Part shown: positions 24,865 to 39,400 of the stretch, piece by piece | How the letters are laid out: every line of letters starts with the position of its first letter | Numbering within the stretch: position 1 is the first letter of the stretch | From: Sapria himalayana | Lineage: Eukaryota; Streptophyta; Magnoliopsida; Malpighiales; Rafflesiaceae | Length of the DNA: 64,000 bases | Assembly: GCA_029783825.1 (NCBI GenBank) | Contig: JAREIK010000340.1 | Span: forward strand, 506,354-570,353 | Direction of reading: 5' to 3' | Position numbers and translations under genes: made by a program | The notes under the pieces: model-generated | What the model saw: the letters and a program-made list of their open reading frames with translations, nothing else | What the model was told of the DNA's origin: nothing | Databases searched by the model: none

Positions 24865-27800
24865 AGCCCTCTTTCTTTGGAGTTTTTCTGGTTCTCGTGT
24901 TCTATGTTTTCTCTTTGTTTGTTGGTTTGTCCGCTTAGTTGAGGAGGAAGAATGTATAAGAGAGTCTAATAAGAGAAGTTTCGGGGTTTCCACTGTTGCC
25001 TTTTTGTAGGTCGGATACTATACCTTGAGCACTAACGATGAACCCTGGAAAGAGCAATTTTTATTGCCCATGAGCCTTCCGGTTTATTGCTATATAAAAG
25101 CTTCCAACCAAGCCGAGATTTTCGCCTCGATACGATAGATAAGTGGATAGGTTCGCGATAGGAGGATTGGCCCTTTACTTGCATGTGATAGCGAAGCTGC
25201 TTGAGCTCGAATCCACTAGCAAAAAGCACATTCTAAAACTGAACTAAAGGATTGTAGCATTGAAAGAGCAAAACTGCTCCTTCACTATTGCAGAGCGGCT
25301 TGTCTGTCTCATGCTCATGGCAGGCAATTTCCTTTTTGCTGTCGACTTTTAAAGCTCTTTTTTGCATGCGCTCTACTCTATCTTATCTGCCGGGGGTCTT
25401 ATCAGCATATCTACTAAGCGAAGCCACCCTCGGCCCTGAGCTCTCATCCCGCCCTCCCCACTATCTCTAAAGGGGAGAATCCATGAAGCACAGGGCTAGA
25501 TCATCTCACTTTCTAGAACATCAGAGAGGTGTTCTCGTAAATTAGAGCTACTAAGGCACCCGCATGATCAAACTGCATTAGGCGCTCAAATCAAGATGCC
25601 CTAAATCCAATGACAAGGCTAACAAAAAGGCTGTATGAGCCTATTCCCCCTTCGTTGATTGCTTCTATGCCAATCCGTCTTCTCATTGATAGGCAATACA
25701 GCTTGCCGCCTTCTTTGGCCTTTTGTCCTCAATCTTGGTCACTTAGTCATTCCTAGTCTCGCTCAGTCTCACGAGTGGAAATTGATCTCTCCATGGCAGA
25801 GAGAATGACTTTCAGGCAGTCATTGGTAACTATTGATTTTAGCTTAACTCCTAGTAGTGCACTTAATAGCCTAAGAGTGGCTTAAAAGCTTCTTATCCTT
25901 AATAGCCATAGATGCGCGTAGTGGAACGAAATTGGATAAGAAAAATGGATGTTATTAGCTTATGGAATTGATTTAGGTGAAAACTAGGCTCACAGTAGTG
26001 AGGATCGAATGTTTACTAATTATTATCATTCAGCATTTAGAACCAGCCGCGAATAAAGGAATATGGTCAATCACTTCACAGCACTTGCTTTCCCCTAAAC
26101 TATCGAAACTGACAAGCCAAAGTGAAAGAGGGAATTTCTGGTCACTGACACCTCTTCGATCGATCGAAGCAAGAGCACCAAGTTTAGTAGCAGCAGCCAC
26201 AAGAGCCTCAGGCTAAGCTAGCTCGTCAGGTGAGAGCAAGGAGGCCTTTTCAGTAATTACAGCCTCCGACCGGACGTCCAATAGAAAGTGAAGTGCGTCT
26301 AGCCATTGATGGATCCACACACGAATTGCTCAAATCTAGTATAGTGTGGCTTCTTCCGATATCGAATCGGGTGAAGAAGAACTTTGTACCAGAAAAATTC
26401 CTCTTTCTAACGTCAGGGCTATAGAGAGACAGGCCCAAGCAAAAAAACATAGTCAGCGGACATAGCTTCAGAAGAACTCCCCAAGGTTGAAGAAGCCCTG
26501 CTTGACCTCCATCCCGTAGTAAAGCCTGAAGGACTTGCCCGTTCTTTGAATGTTGGGTCCTAAGGCCAGCTGAAGCCTGTTTTTCTCTTCTTATACTTTT
26601 CCGTGGCCTTCTATTGAATCATTACTTGCAAACCGGACTGGACTATTTCAAAAAAGTTGTCTTCGGTAATCAAGCCAGCCAAGGAAGATGCAAGCCTACA
26701 TAATGAAACTAGAAGCACCAGCCACCAAAGATTATCCAGTTCGGTTCAGATTCCTATTTCCACATACCCCTACTATAGCTATAGGGCCTATTACTATTAT
26801 AGTATCCTTTCGCGTAGAGATTCCCCATGAACGCTGGAATTAGCACCAACTCATCCTAATACAGCTACTACAGGATTTCCCATTCTCTTACTAAAGCTAA
26901 ATGTAAAGGCCTTACTCAATTAAGGCAGATTCAAAATCGAATCCTAATGAGAAGACACATCTTGTCTCCAGGAACGCTACCCGGTCGGGGAGTCCTGGAA
27001 ATGGAAATCACAAGACTATAAGACTGATCGGCGGTTAGATCCCACATGTACCAATAAAGCACCCTAGTATGCTCTTCTTTCCTTTAGGGTAGATATACGA
27101 CTAAGACTGGTCGAAAGAAACCAAGCTAATGCTACGGGCTTAAGTTCAGTTTTTTAAAGTAAAGGTACTATCATTTTGATAGCGCAAGGATTTCTTGGTA
27201 AGTGAATCCAGCGAGCAGCACAGAGCTATGTGATATCTTATTTTACAATACATACGGTCGCCTCCACATGTTGCACCGCGTGTTAGTAGCAAGACTCATT
27301 GTAGGTACATCTTTCCTTACCCTTCGTCTAAGGAAGGGACTGAAAGCAGCCTTTACTTTGTTGGTCACACAGAAGTAGCTTGCACAGTGGGAGAGTCGGA
27401 TCGATTGGACGAGAGCGGAGAGATTTCTAGAAAGAATTAGATATCTTTAAATAGAATAATTCGAGTGAAGATAAGTTTTCAATTATCTTTCCTTCTCAAA
27501 GAGGGTTGTGTAGAAATGAGTGGTACGAATAAGGCGTCTGAAGGAAAGAGTACCTCACTCATATCCGTAGATTGAAACTGCTTGATACGGTTACTTTCTG
27601 TCTCTCAAAAGAGTTCGTTGGCATACTCCCTTCTGGCCCTTATTTGGTTGGAGACAACTAGGTCAGGTCAAAGAGAGCTATCCATTCGCCATCCTTGGTG
27701 AGTCCGGTTTTCTGTGCTACGAAGTAGTTCCTCATCCTAAAAATGGAAAAAATCTCTGGGGCATCCCGACAATTATATACATGTATTCCATAGTCGTAGG

Positions 27801-28093
27801 TACTTAGCAATCCCAAACTTTCTTTTTTCTTCCCGATTCTTTTTTTTATCTGCGGTACGACACCTGATAAAAGTTCGGGTGATCTAGAAATTCACCTATG
27901 GTTTTTTCAAGAAAGTCAGTAAGTGCTTACTAAAATTCATTTCTTTTTTGAGGGCTTGTAGGGCTGTATTGGATTAGTACCAGGCCTTCCTCCTATTAAT
28001 GCTTTTTCCTTCAGTTGGTTCTTCAGATATTGCTTGACGTTTAGCCTCTTGATTGACTTGAGGACTGAAAGAAGACTTTGGAAGTAGAGGGGG

Positions 28094-30280
28094 TAGAAGT
28101 ATCAACGACAGGTAGTGCCTGAAGTTGTTCATGCACATCTTGAGGAGATCTTGCTGAGTAAACTTCTGGTGATAGGACAAAAGTAAGGGCTCGCCACCTT
28201 GCAATGAACTTCGTTATAGCTGATCGTAGACCACCCTTGCTTTCGTTTCACTGCTAGCTGATTTCCCTTATGTTACACTAATATTCGTCACTTCTTTTTC
28301 ATTTATGATGTAGTAGTAGTGCATGCGCTCGCACTTAGAGCAATTACGCGCTTCTCTCGTTATGCAAGCCAGCTTTTTCAAGGAGAAGACATAGGTTTAG
28401 AAGTTAATTACATCTCGAAGACCCCCCCCTATACTAAGGCGCCAGCCAGTAGAAATTTAGATATTTTGGAGGAGGCACACGAAAGGCGGCCAAAGATTCA
28501 GACTACGGTCGAAGCCAACCAATTAAAAAGGTTCGGAGGAGGATGAGACCCTTTCAATCACCTCCTTAAAGAAGAATGAGAGCTAGCAGATGAGCTAAGC
28601 AGCATACATTTGGTTGGAATTAAGGTGCCTAGCAGCTATCCTTCTTCTCTCTGCATCAATTAAATGTCACTATGCGTAACACATGCAATTGGACATCTTT
28701 GGCCAAAGAAGACCAAGAGGACCGGTTTACTTCTCTTCTTTCATCTGGATTCTTAAACCTCTCCTTACTTTAAAAAATAAAATTGGATTAGGACCTTCCT
28801 TAGCCTATAGAGTCAAGCTAGGGCGCGCTAAGCGATTCAGAATTCCTTAGCCTATAGAGTCAAGTCAAGCTGCTTTAAAAGCTCACTAAGCGATTTAGAA
28901 TTCCTTCGCTGCTTTCGTACACCAGGGGTGCTAGTTGAGCAGCCTCCTCTCGCCATGCCCGGTTCCCAAAGCAAAGCACTGAAAGAACACGGGGAGTGGC
29001 CAGATAATCCTTACAATTTTCATAGTAGAGGTTATTATTTCAATATTACATTAACCGAGGCTGAAAAAGCACAGGCTTAGGGAAAGGCCCTATGATGGGG
29101 GGAGTCGAAGTGTCCATGGCAGGCAATGAATGGAGGAGTCGATCAAGGCAAGAGGTTGGATTCAATGCTTAGTCTTCTATCCCTGCTCTTCCCAGGTTGG
29201 TCGATAATTCCTCAACTATTGGGTAAACATATATCCTAGAGAGCGAGTTTAAGCAGCATTACTAGAAGAAGGAGTTGATGAGGTTTTTAGACTCAAGGCT
29301 TCCGTTACTGAAATTAACAACTTCAACTTCAATGGATAAACCTACTTCTCATACTAAATTTACTGATTTACGAATCACTTTATTTTACTTTTCGAAAGTG
29401 GAATGCCAAATTAGATATCTCGAATAGGCTAAGCCCTTAAATGAGAGCTCGCTTTCACACTCCTAATGATTATTTTTACAAGATAGATCGATCGGGAATA
29501 GATATATTTAATAAAAGTCTGGAACCATCTATTGAATAAGAAGAGCTGACAGATGTCAGGGCAAGAAGAGATAGATCTATTTACAGAACTGTATTTGTGG
29601 ACGGGAATTGCACTGATTGACTAGTTGACAGAGGACTAGAGTACGACATATGAAAGATAGAGTACTAGATCTTCCCAGGCAGGAGATTCATTAAAGAAAT
29701 GAATGAATGTGGACTCCTGGCGTATAATGCCCTTGCCACTCGCATCTGTCGATAGGGGAGAACAAATGAAGTGTATAAGACGCAAATACTCTTTAGTTAT
29801 AGTATTCCCTTGTTAAGGAAAGCATTCGTCGTACTTGAAGAGCTAGGCTAGCACCTGACTTAGTGCCATTAGCCTGGAGTCTTTATTGGACTATTTAAGT
29901 ATGCCCCAATATAGTAAAAAACTCAAACAAGAAGCATGACAGCACCATCCCAGCTACATTTCTTTTTTCTTTTGTTTTTTCAACGCAATTTTCAGTTCAG
30001 TTTCTTTCCGTTAATTCAATATCCGTCTGTCCTTCCAATCCAATCTATTCTAAGTTGTCCGGAGGAAATGAAAGGAGGGATTGATCGACCAACTTAAACA
30101 GATCCATAACCTGCTTCCATCTGTCCTGAATGAGTGAATTAAGGCGGTATAGTCGAACTGCTTGATTCTAGGGTGGGTGATAAAGCAGCTGTATCCATGT
30201 CAAGCCTACCAAAAATCTTTTCATCCCGTTTCCGAAAGTTTTGCAATCTCTCTGGCCCTACTTCAAAGCCACAGAAAGTA
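28094..30280. other. Unique spacer between the two B copies
   Basis: About 2.2 kb not shared with either copy. A frame at 28319-28546 (75 codons) ends with NLDILEEAHERR, which faintly recalls the region after the integrase core in gypsy elements, but that is too weak to call. It contains two units of a short dispersed repeat at 28798-28902. Nothing else is recognised. Confidence 0.5.
28798..28902 (+). repeat. Two tandem units of a short dispersed repeat
   Basis: Unit 1 (28798-28844) and unit 2 (28845-28902) both begin CCTTAGCCTATAGAGTCAAG and end with a CTAAGCGATT.AGAATT form. Related copies lie at 36813-36858 and 58203-58246 (both inverted) and at 53383-53424. Each unit begins with the word CCTNAGC. 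Confidence 0.75.
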
Positions 30281-32271
30281 CTTGCTTCCCACGATGCGGT
30301 AATGGGAATTCTCTATGCTGGCTAGCTGACTTGCTAGCTTTTCAAAGGTTTGGATGTAAAAAGCGTCAGCCCTCAAGCTTGATCAAGAAGGGTACCTTTG
30401 CAACTGTATAAAGATCTGGCACTATCTTCTTGAAATCGAAAGCTAAAGGAATAGTAAAAAAGAAGCTAGAGTGAATACGATACGAGAGGATCGAGACCAA
30501 CGTACGAGGGGGGAGTCCACACCAAATATGGCTTTTTTAACAAAGATAAGGTCACTTTCATTGTTGACGAAGCCTTATGAATGCCTTCAACAGCCCTAGT
30601 TTGAGACCGAAAGAAGAAGACTTTCGATGCCAATGGATTGAGCAATAGGTATTGATTGGATAATAACACGCTTGCATGACTCCCAGGATCACAGGGACTA
30701 AGTTGCTCGCATGAATATAGAGTAATAAAGCCCGGATAGGGGGGCAACTAGAATAGCTTTTCATGATCTCTCCTAAGCCTTACGGGACTGCCTTTCTCTA
30801 TAATCCTGGAAACAGGAAGAGGCTTGAAAAACGTAGGCGAAAGCTCAGTATCGATGCTGTAAGAATGTAGACCATGATACCGTACTCTTCGATGGAAACT
30901 ACCTTCCTAACAGCAGGACGTAGGCTAGACCAAGGAAGCAAACCGGAGAGAGTAAGAATGCGAGATTTGAAGAAAGGGGAGGGCGAAGAAAGTAAGTCCA
31001 GCTAGCAAATTGAATCCTTTCAAGCTGAATGCGTTAATTCCCTCCAGGTGAATGTGAATGGAATTCCCTCCTTGCGTACTTAAGACATGAATGAACCATC
31101 GAGTGAAATCCAGTACCTCTTCTTATTCATCTTTCCTTAAAGTGTTGAGGAATGAGAGATTATTATACCCTGCCTCCAGCACGTATGCTATTCATGCTTG
31201 GTCTTCTGATAGTTAGGAGATCTAACCCTTGAAATGCGATCCCGCGATTAAGCAATTTTATTACGGAGACTGATTAGCCTGACTGCTTGACCTCCTCTCT
31301 CTTAGCTAAATAGGGGGGTTATCGAGATATTAGCGACCTCTTTCCCTGATGGGACTCTACTAGAGAATATATAGTTTTATCTTTCATATTGTTTACCGTT
31401 ATAAGATTGTGCTTACGCATTAATTAAAAGGGACTATCCGAGCGTTGGAGAATATTTTTCTTTTTCTTCTTAATAATATCTAATCTCTTGGCTAGCCCTT
31501 GGCCTGGGTCGTCTCTCTCTCTTACTACGAGTAACTTAGCTTAGTCCCTCTAGTTCAGGTCGTCATGCTATTAGACAGAGCTTACTGTTACTGGTCCTCC
31601 TACTTTTACTGGGTAAGATTTGGGGATGTGGCACACAGGAATCTTGCATGCAGGTGTACTGATAAATGAGTTTCCAGCTTTATTTGGAAGGCACTCCCTT
31701 TTCATTTAATTTCAGGAAAAACTTGTTTTGAAGTCAGTGAAAGCTAGGTCAATCCAGCAAGGGAGAAAGCCTGTGAGAAAAGCAGTTCCAGTAGAAGTAA
31801 GAGTGCCTCACACAGTATCCATCATTACTTCTTTTGAAAGCGAAAGCCAGCAGCATCAATAACTCTTTCTTAGGAACATAACAAGCCAATAGCAGTTGGA
31901 GTAGCAGCAGTTACAGTTGAAGTTGCCAGTCATGCATTCCTAAAAGCAAGTTGGTTTGAAAGAAGGAGTTTAAACTAGGCAAATAGAGCTCACAAACCTG
32001 ATTGACTTTCTTTGGTAGACAAGATCGGGGTCAAACAATAAAGCCAGTTTTCTGTAAGGCATTTGCAGTTCTAAGGGTTGTAGGGCTAAGTAAGGGTAAG
32101 AGGGAAATAGATAAAAGAGACATTCTTTCTTGCCCTGGTAGGGATATTGTGAAAAGAGTGTTCCTTAAGTATAAGAGCTGGAAGTAAGAGAGAGAGCCCA
32201 TTCGGCAATGCACATTGTTTCGGCCCAGCGTATGAATACACGGATTTTTCCAATTCCTATTAGTCCGCGTC

Positions 32272-32520
32272 TTAGATTGATATAGCTAGATACTTGCAGC
32301 CCTTCCGGTGGACCAAGGAGTACCCACAGCTATCACACTTCTCTTCTTGGCCTATGTTGAAAAGGACTAGCAGAAATGGAAGACCGACCAATGCATATGA
32401 TGAATATGAGATGGGGAGTTTTCGAAGATAGGGAAGTGCCCGCTTCCCGCTAGAAAGAAAGCCAGGGAAACTATCAATGACCTGCGCCGCGCCGGATAGG
32501 GGAGTCCTTTCTTTAGGCAT
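32272..32520 (-). other. Anonymous frame, copy 2 counterpart
   Basis: An 82-codon frame corresponding to 23940-24158, with an extra N-terminal part (MPKERTPLSGAA). It has no recognised family and is probably not a gene. Confidence 0.2.
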
Positions 32521-33130
32521 TAAAAGCAGCTAAGCAAGAGTATATGTTGTAGATTTTTGGCCTCTTTCCCTGGGCTTACTAAGGTCAGGACATACCAATC
32601 ATTTGAGTCAGTAGCGAGAGGCCCCTTGCAAGTAAATGAATCCACCCAACCATTCTTTCCTTCTACTACTCTGCCTTCCATATCTGCTTTCGAAGTCCCT
32701 TTTAAGATCCTCTAAAGAAGTGAATGACTCAAAGGATCAGGACGGAACGTAAGCACTGATTGCAAGCGGGGTGGAGGGCAAGGGCTTGTTGGATTCACAG
32801 ATTAACATATTCGCAAAGAAAGATAATATGCTCTCTACCTACTATAAGGACTTATGAGTTCATGATCTTATCTTGCTCCCCCCTCAGAATGGTTACTGGA
32901 CCCCCCTTACATTTCGAATCTCTTTCCAGCTATCCCCTTTTAAAGGAAGGATTTTATGGAAGTCAGTGAAATAGTAAGAGTAGCAAGTCTATGAGCAATC
33001 CATATGTTTTGGGTAAGAAGGTCCGAGGATTTTTAGGGCGATAAGAAAGATTCCTGACCCCTATGTCTCTTGACATAAAAAAAAATCCATATACAATGCC
33101 CGGTGGTGGAATCCAAGTTCCACTAGTCAC

Positions 33131-33196
33131 TTCTGCCTGATTAGTCTATGTAACGTGGCGTACAAGATTCTCACTAAGGTTCTCGTTAACTGCTAA
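33131..33196 (+). pseudogene. LINE reverse-transcriptase motif relic (copy 2)
   Basis: Same scrap as 24799-24864. Here the RP of FRPIS is changed (reads FCLISLCNVAYKI), so this copy has decayed further. It ends at the same TAA. Confidence 0.8.
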
Positions 33197-36100
33197 AGCC
33201 CTCTTTCTTTGGAGTTGTTCTGGTTCTCGTGTTCTATGTTTTCTCTTTGTTTGTTGGTTTGTCCTGCTTAGTTGAGGAGAAAGAATGTATAAGAGAGTCT
33301 AATAAGAGAAGTTTCAGGGTTTCCGCTGTTGCCTTTTTGTAGGTCGGATACTATACCTTGAGCACTAACGATGAACCCTGGAAAGAGCACTTTTGATTGC
33401 CCCTGAGCCTTCCGGTATATTTCAATATAAAAGCTTTCCAACCAAGCCGAGATGTTTGCCTCGATACATTAAATAAGTGGATAGGTTCGTGATAGGAGGA
33501 CTAGCCGTTTACTTGCATCGGATAGCGACGCCGCTCGAGCTCGAATCCACTAGCAAAAAGCACATTCTGAGACTGAACTAAAAGATTGTAGCATTGAAAG
33601 AGAAAAACCGCTCCTTCACTATTGCAGAGCGGCTTGTCTATCTCATGCTAATGGTAGGCAATTTCCTTTTTGCTGTCGACTTTTAAAGCTCTTTTTTTCA
33701 TGCGCTCTACTCTATCTTATCTGCCACGGGTCTTATCAGCTTATGTACTAAGCGAAGCCACCCTCAGCCCTGAGCTCACATCCCACCCTCCCCCTATCTC
33801 TAAAGGGGAGAATCCATGAAGCACAGGGCTGGATCATCTCACTTTTTAGAACATCAGAGAGGTGTTCTCGTAAATTAGAGCTAATAAGGCACCCGCATGA
33901 TCAAACCGCATTAGGCGCTCAGATCAAGATGCCCTGAATCCAAGGAGGAAGGCTAACAAAAAGGCTGTATGAGCCTATTCCCCCTTTGTTGATCGCTTCT
34001 ATTCCAATCCGTCTTCTCATTGATAGGCACTATAGCTAGCCGCCTTCCTTGGCCTTTTGTCCTCAATCTTGGTCACTTAGTCATTCCTAGTCTCTAAAAT
34101 CTCACGAGTAAAAATTGATCTCTCCATGGCAGGGAGGATGACTTTCAATCAGTCGTTGGTAACTATTGATTTTAGCTTAACTCCTAGTAGTGCACTTAAT
34201 AGCCTAAGAGTGGCTTAAAAGCTCCTTATCCTTAATAGCCATAGATGCGCTTAGAGGAACGAAATCGGATAAGAAAAATGGATGTTATTAGCTTAGGGTA
34301 TTGATTTAGGTGAAAACTAGGCTCACAGCAGTGAGGATCGAATGTTTACTAATTAATATCATCCAGCATTCAGAACCAGCCGCGAAGAAAGGAATATGGT
34401 CAATCACTTCACAACACTTGCTTTCCCTAAACTATCGAAACTGACAAGCGAATGTGAAAGAGGCAATTCTCTGGTCACTGACACCTCTTCGATCGATCGA
34501 AGCAAGAGCACCAAGTTTAGTAGCAGCAACCACAAGAGCCTTAGGCTAAGCTAGCTCGTCAGGTGAGAGCAAGGAGGCCTTTTCAGTAATTCTAGCCTCC
34601 GACCGGACGTCTGATAGAAAGTGAAGTGTGTCTAGCCATTGATGGATCCACACCTGAATTGCTCAAATCTAGTATAGTGTGGTTTCTTCCGATGTCGAAT
34701 CGGGCGAAGGAGAACTTTGTACCAGAAAAGTTCCTCTTTCTAAGGTCAGGGCTATAGAGAGATAGGCCCAAGGAAAAAAACTTGGTCACCGGACATAGCT
34801 TTTTAAGAAGTCCCCAAGGTCGAAGAAGGCCTGCTTGACCTCCAACCAGAAGTAAAGCCTGAAGGACTTGCCCGTTGTTTGAATGTTGGGTCCAAAGGCC
34901 AACTGAAGCCTGTTTTTCTCTTCTTATACTTTCTCGTGGCCTTCTATTGAATCATTACTTGCAAACCGGACTGGATTATTTAAAAAAAGTTGTCTTCGGT
35001 AATCAAGCCAGCCAAGGAAGACGCAAGCCTACATAATGAAACTAGAAGCACCAGCCACCGGAGATGATCCTGTTCGGTTCAGATTCCTATTTCCACATAC
35101 CCCTACTATAGCTATAGGGCCTATTACTATTACAGTATATTTTCGCGTAGAGATTTCCCATGAACACTGGAATTTGCTCCAACTCATCCTAATAAAGCTA
35201 CTACAGGATTTCCCATTCTCTTACTAAAGCTAAAGGTAAAGTCCTTACTCAATTAAGGCGGATTCAAAATCGAAACCTAATGAGAAGACGCATCTTGTCT
35301 CCAGGAATGCTACCCTGTCGGGGAGTCCTGGAAATGGAAATCACTAGACTATCAGACTGATCGGTGGTTAAATCCCACATGTACCGATAAAGCACCGTAG
35401 TATGCTCTTCTTTCATATAGGGCAGATCTACGACTATGACTGGTCGAAAGAAACCAAGCTAATGCTATGGGCTTAAGTTATGTTTTTTAAAGTAAAGGTA
35501 CAATCATTTTGATAGCACAAGGATTTCTTGGTAAGTGAATCCAGTGAGCAGCACAGAGCTATGTGATATCTTATTTTACCATACGTACGGTCGCCTCCAC
35601 ACGTTTCACCGCGTGTTAGTTTCAAGACTCATTGTAGGTACATCTTTCCTTAGCCTTCATCTAAGGAAAGGACTGAAAGAAGCCTTTACTTTGTTGGTAA
35701 CACAGGAGTAGCTTGCACAGTGGGAGAGTCAGATCGATTGGACGAGAGCGGAGAGATTTCTAGAAATAAAAGAATTCGAGTTAAGATAAGTTTTCAATTA
35801 TCTTTCCTTCTCAAAGGGGGTTGTGTATAAATGAGTGGTACGAAGAAGGCGTCTGAAGGAAAGAGAACCTCACTCATATTCGTAGATTGAAACTGCTTGA
35901 TACGGTTACTTTCTGTCTCTCAAAAGAGTTTGTTGGCATACTCCCTTTTGGCCCTTATTTGGTTGGAGACAACTAGGTCAGGTCAAAGAGAGCTATCCAT
36001 TCGCCATCCTTGGTGAGTCTGATTTTCTGTGCTACGAAGTAGTTCCTCATCCTAAAAATAGAAATAATCTCTGGGGCATCCCGACAATTATATACATGCA

Positions 36101-36404
36101 TTCCACAGTCGTAGGTACTTAGCAAACCCAACTCTTTTTTCTTCCCGCTTCTTTTTTTTATCTGCGGTACGGCACCTGATAAAAGTTCGGGTGATCCAGG
36201 AATTCACCTATGGTTTTTTCAAGAAAGTCAATAAGTGATTACTGAAATTCATTTCTTTTTTTCGGGCTTGTAGGGCTGTATTGGATTAGTACCGCGCCTT
36301 CCTCCTATTGATGCTTTTTCCTTCGTTGGTTCTTCATATCTTGCTTGAAGTTTAGCCTCTTGATTGACTTGAGGACTGAAAGAAGACTTTGGAAGTAGAG
36401 GGGG

Positions 36405-39400
36405 CAGGTGTCGATTCTATCTACTATGCCTTTCGTTCGGTCTTTCTCGCTTTGGTCCGTGTCTGTGATCGATATTTGTTTGGAAAGTTCCTTGCCTCTT
36501 TTGCCATTCGTGAGCTGTGCCTGCTTTTCCCTCAATAAAAAGCATTGAACAGCCTTCCCTCCAGTGAATCAATAGGCTAAACAACCGATCTTGCGACATC
36601 TATTTATCCGATTTTCCTTTGAAATCAATGTCTCCACTCTCGCCTTGAGAGAGGTGCGTGGTAGCTCCTGTCAGCGCAACTCTTTTTTTTGGAACTGTAC
36701 GAGCAGACCACTTAAGCAGATACCTAGACTTCCATTTTGAACTACCAAGCAAGGTAGTTGTATAGCCGGAAAAGAGTATCCGTCATTATAATCAGAACAA
36801 ATTAAGGAATGATGAATCGCTTAGCGCGCTTTTCATTACTTTACTCTATAAGCTAAGGAATGATATTAGCTTTATTACGCACCTGATTGACTTTAAGTTA
36901 CTGAAAGCGCTGATGAACGATCTTCCTTATTCTAGGATGCAACTCGGATTCCTCCTTCACGGCTTGAAGCCGGATAGCTTGAGTGAAGCTTAAGGGCTCT
37001 CGGAATTCCATTACAAGCTTTCTCTAGTCACGCTAACGTGACGGCTAAGAGAACTTGGCTTACTTCTTACTGAATGCTGTACTTAGAGTTATCCCACTCG
37101 GGATGAGCTCTTAGCGATTAGTCAGTCCGGGTCAGCACTTTCAGACCGGTCCTTCAAACAAAGGCTTAGTAAGCACAGATTCCCTATAAATAGAAATTTC
37201 CTATAAAGACAGATTTCCTCTCTTCCCCAGAATTAGAATGCTTTCCTTAGTTAATACTCATTTGATTGATTCACCGCATCTTCTCGTTCATTACATTAGG
37301 AGATCTAACCAAGCACTCGAAATGAGACATTGACTAAAGCTAAAGAAGGTAGACAAAAAGACAAACTAGAGAAAAAGCCAAGTTGACTGAATTGAATCTT
37401 TCAGTGGAATTGGGGCTTACCTTATATCATATCCTCTCTCTTTCAAGCACAGTTGAATGAAAATAGCGTCTTTTTATCTTTTTAATAGATATTCCTATCT
37501 TAACGAGGGCTGCTTGCTCTGCTTCACCACCTTTTTTATAAGGCTAGGGAAGGCTAGGAACATTTTTTTGTTATGTCTCGGTGTAAGGACTGGTACTAGA
37601 TAAGGAGCGCATTCACGAGCACTAGCTTTCCTGGGGGAGTATTGAAGTAAGCTATCCCACTAATGTAATTTGATGCTTCCTGTGTCGAAGGAAAGTAAAG
37701 AAAATCCCACCCTACCCTCTCGGAGACAAAGCGGATTCTCTCTCATGTCATTGAAATAGTATATGCCACAGTTTGCCAAACAATGTTTAAGAGGCTGGTA
37801 AACCCAGTCTTAGCTTTATCCGAACATTTTTTGCTCGTTTGTTCACATAACAATCTTCACAAGCCCATGGAGATGGAGTAGGTTAAATGAGTCATTCTTT
37901 CTGTAGTTGCTATAATTCATTCAAGGCTTACTGGTAGTGGTCTGGATTCATTCCCTTACCTTATGGCTGGCCTTTTTATATATCCTCTTCTTATTGAAAG
38001 GCAAAGAGATTAAGAAGCGTGGGTTTGTCCATGGAATTATCCTTTTTTTCCAATACATTTAAGATGCTACGGATATAAAACAATGATATCTTTCCTGGTA
38101 AGTCTGATCCAAGGACTTGGAGTTGAATGGTGTACCAAGGAACAAGACGAGAAGGGTTTACTGAAGAGATTGTTGACAAAGATTTCATTATTTTGGGCTT
38201 TCAATTCTTGCTAGCAAGGATTCCAATAGTGTGTTTCATAATGCATGTCGCTGCCCCTATATAAATAAGAAAGCAATGACAAGGAGGGGTCATTCATACT
38301 TTCTGAATGATAAGTTAACCTTTTCCAAAGGTGCTGACTTCGAGGCAAGGACATTGCCCCTAGACTGAGTGCCTGAAGTAATGGTATATTAGATAGAGTT
38401 TCACTTTCAGTCGAATGTTCTTCACATCTATTCTGCTAGTTCGCGCAGACAAGAGAGTTGGTATAAGATGTGGCTAAAACCAATGAGATTTCACTGTACC
38501 CACTTTCCTAGTTTGATTGAATGGATAAAGCAGCACTTTCAAATGATTGACTAAGCCAAACCACCCACCCTACTTACTGAATGGCTTATGGGCTTGATTG
38601 CAAAAAGTGATTTTGAATGGAAGCAACTTAAATATCCAAATGCCAATCAATATGTTTTATTTCTAGAAAGAAGTCAAGCTAGCAGCGGAAAAGCCGATCG
38701 GAATATTGGATGCAAGAGGACTGTCACCAGACGAATGTTCCACTATTTTTTATCGGTAAAAAGAGTGCTTTTCAACTTTGTCTTCGTAGAGTCGGTTTCA
38801 GTGCAATCGAAACAATTAGACTTCGCTTTTATCTAAGAAAATCTACACAAGGTAAGGAAAACCGACGGTTTCTCTGAATCATACACACCAGAAAACTTCG
38901 CCCATAGATCTTTCTTTTTAAATAAAAAACCTAACGGACAGGAACAAACGTAAACAAGGCTCAAAAAGTGCCGGCTCCTGCTATGGATTCTCTTCCATGA
39001 ATCCGATTCTGAAACCGAAGTAGAGGCGTTCTCCTAAGCAGTGGGGGACGTCTTCTTTGAACTCAAAGACAATTTCACTTTTTTTATTCTTGTGAGTGAA
39101 TCGTATCAACTATACTATTTCGAAATATGATATCCAATAGAAATAGAAATGATTCGTCTTGCTTCTTCACAGGATAGAAAGTTCAAGTTATATAAATAGA
39201 AAAGATATTACGATAAGTCTTTCGACAGATTATGATCTGCTCATAAATTTTGCATCGCTATTTTCATTTTTTCAAAATGGATGCATGGGTTTCAGAAGAA
39301 AGCTGGGTGATTAGCGACTGGCTTGTATGTAAAGACGGGCCTAATGAGGTACTACGCTTCATAGTTTGACCGCCATGAGCCCTTACCCGATCCCCCTTAC

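Larger units (their letters stand above)
21987..28093 (+). repeat. Large direct repeat B, copy 1
   Basis: Starts at CTTGCTTCCCACGG and ends at GAAGTAGAGGGGG. It matches 30281-36404 throughout in the same orientation. The copies differ by many substitutions and small indels, for example near 22075, 23370, 22910 and 27440. Homology stops abruptly at both ends. It contains a LINE reverse-transcriptase scrap and a few anonymous frames shared with copy 2. No mitochondrial gene was recognised inside. Confidence 0.95.
30281..36404 (+). repeat. Large direct repeat B, copy 2
   Basis: Full-length partner of 21987-28093. Differences include a TTTTCATTTAATTTCA insertion near 31700 and a few bases gained near 30359 and 31239. 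Substitutions are scattered, many of them CG to CA or TG. With copy 1 it frames an 8.3 kb segment that homologous recombination could loop out. Confidence 0.95.

Noticed and set aside
28319..28546. 75-codon frame ending NLDILEEAHERR, possibly the gypsy region after the integrase core
   Set aside because: The similarity is too short and low-complexity to separate from chance.
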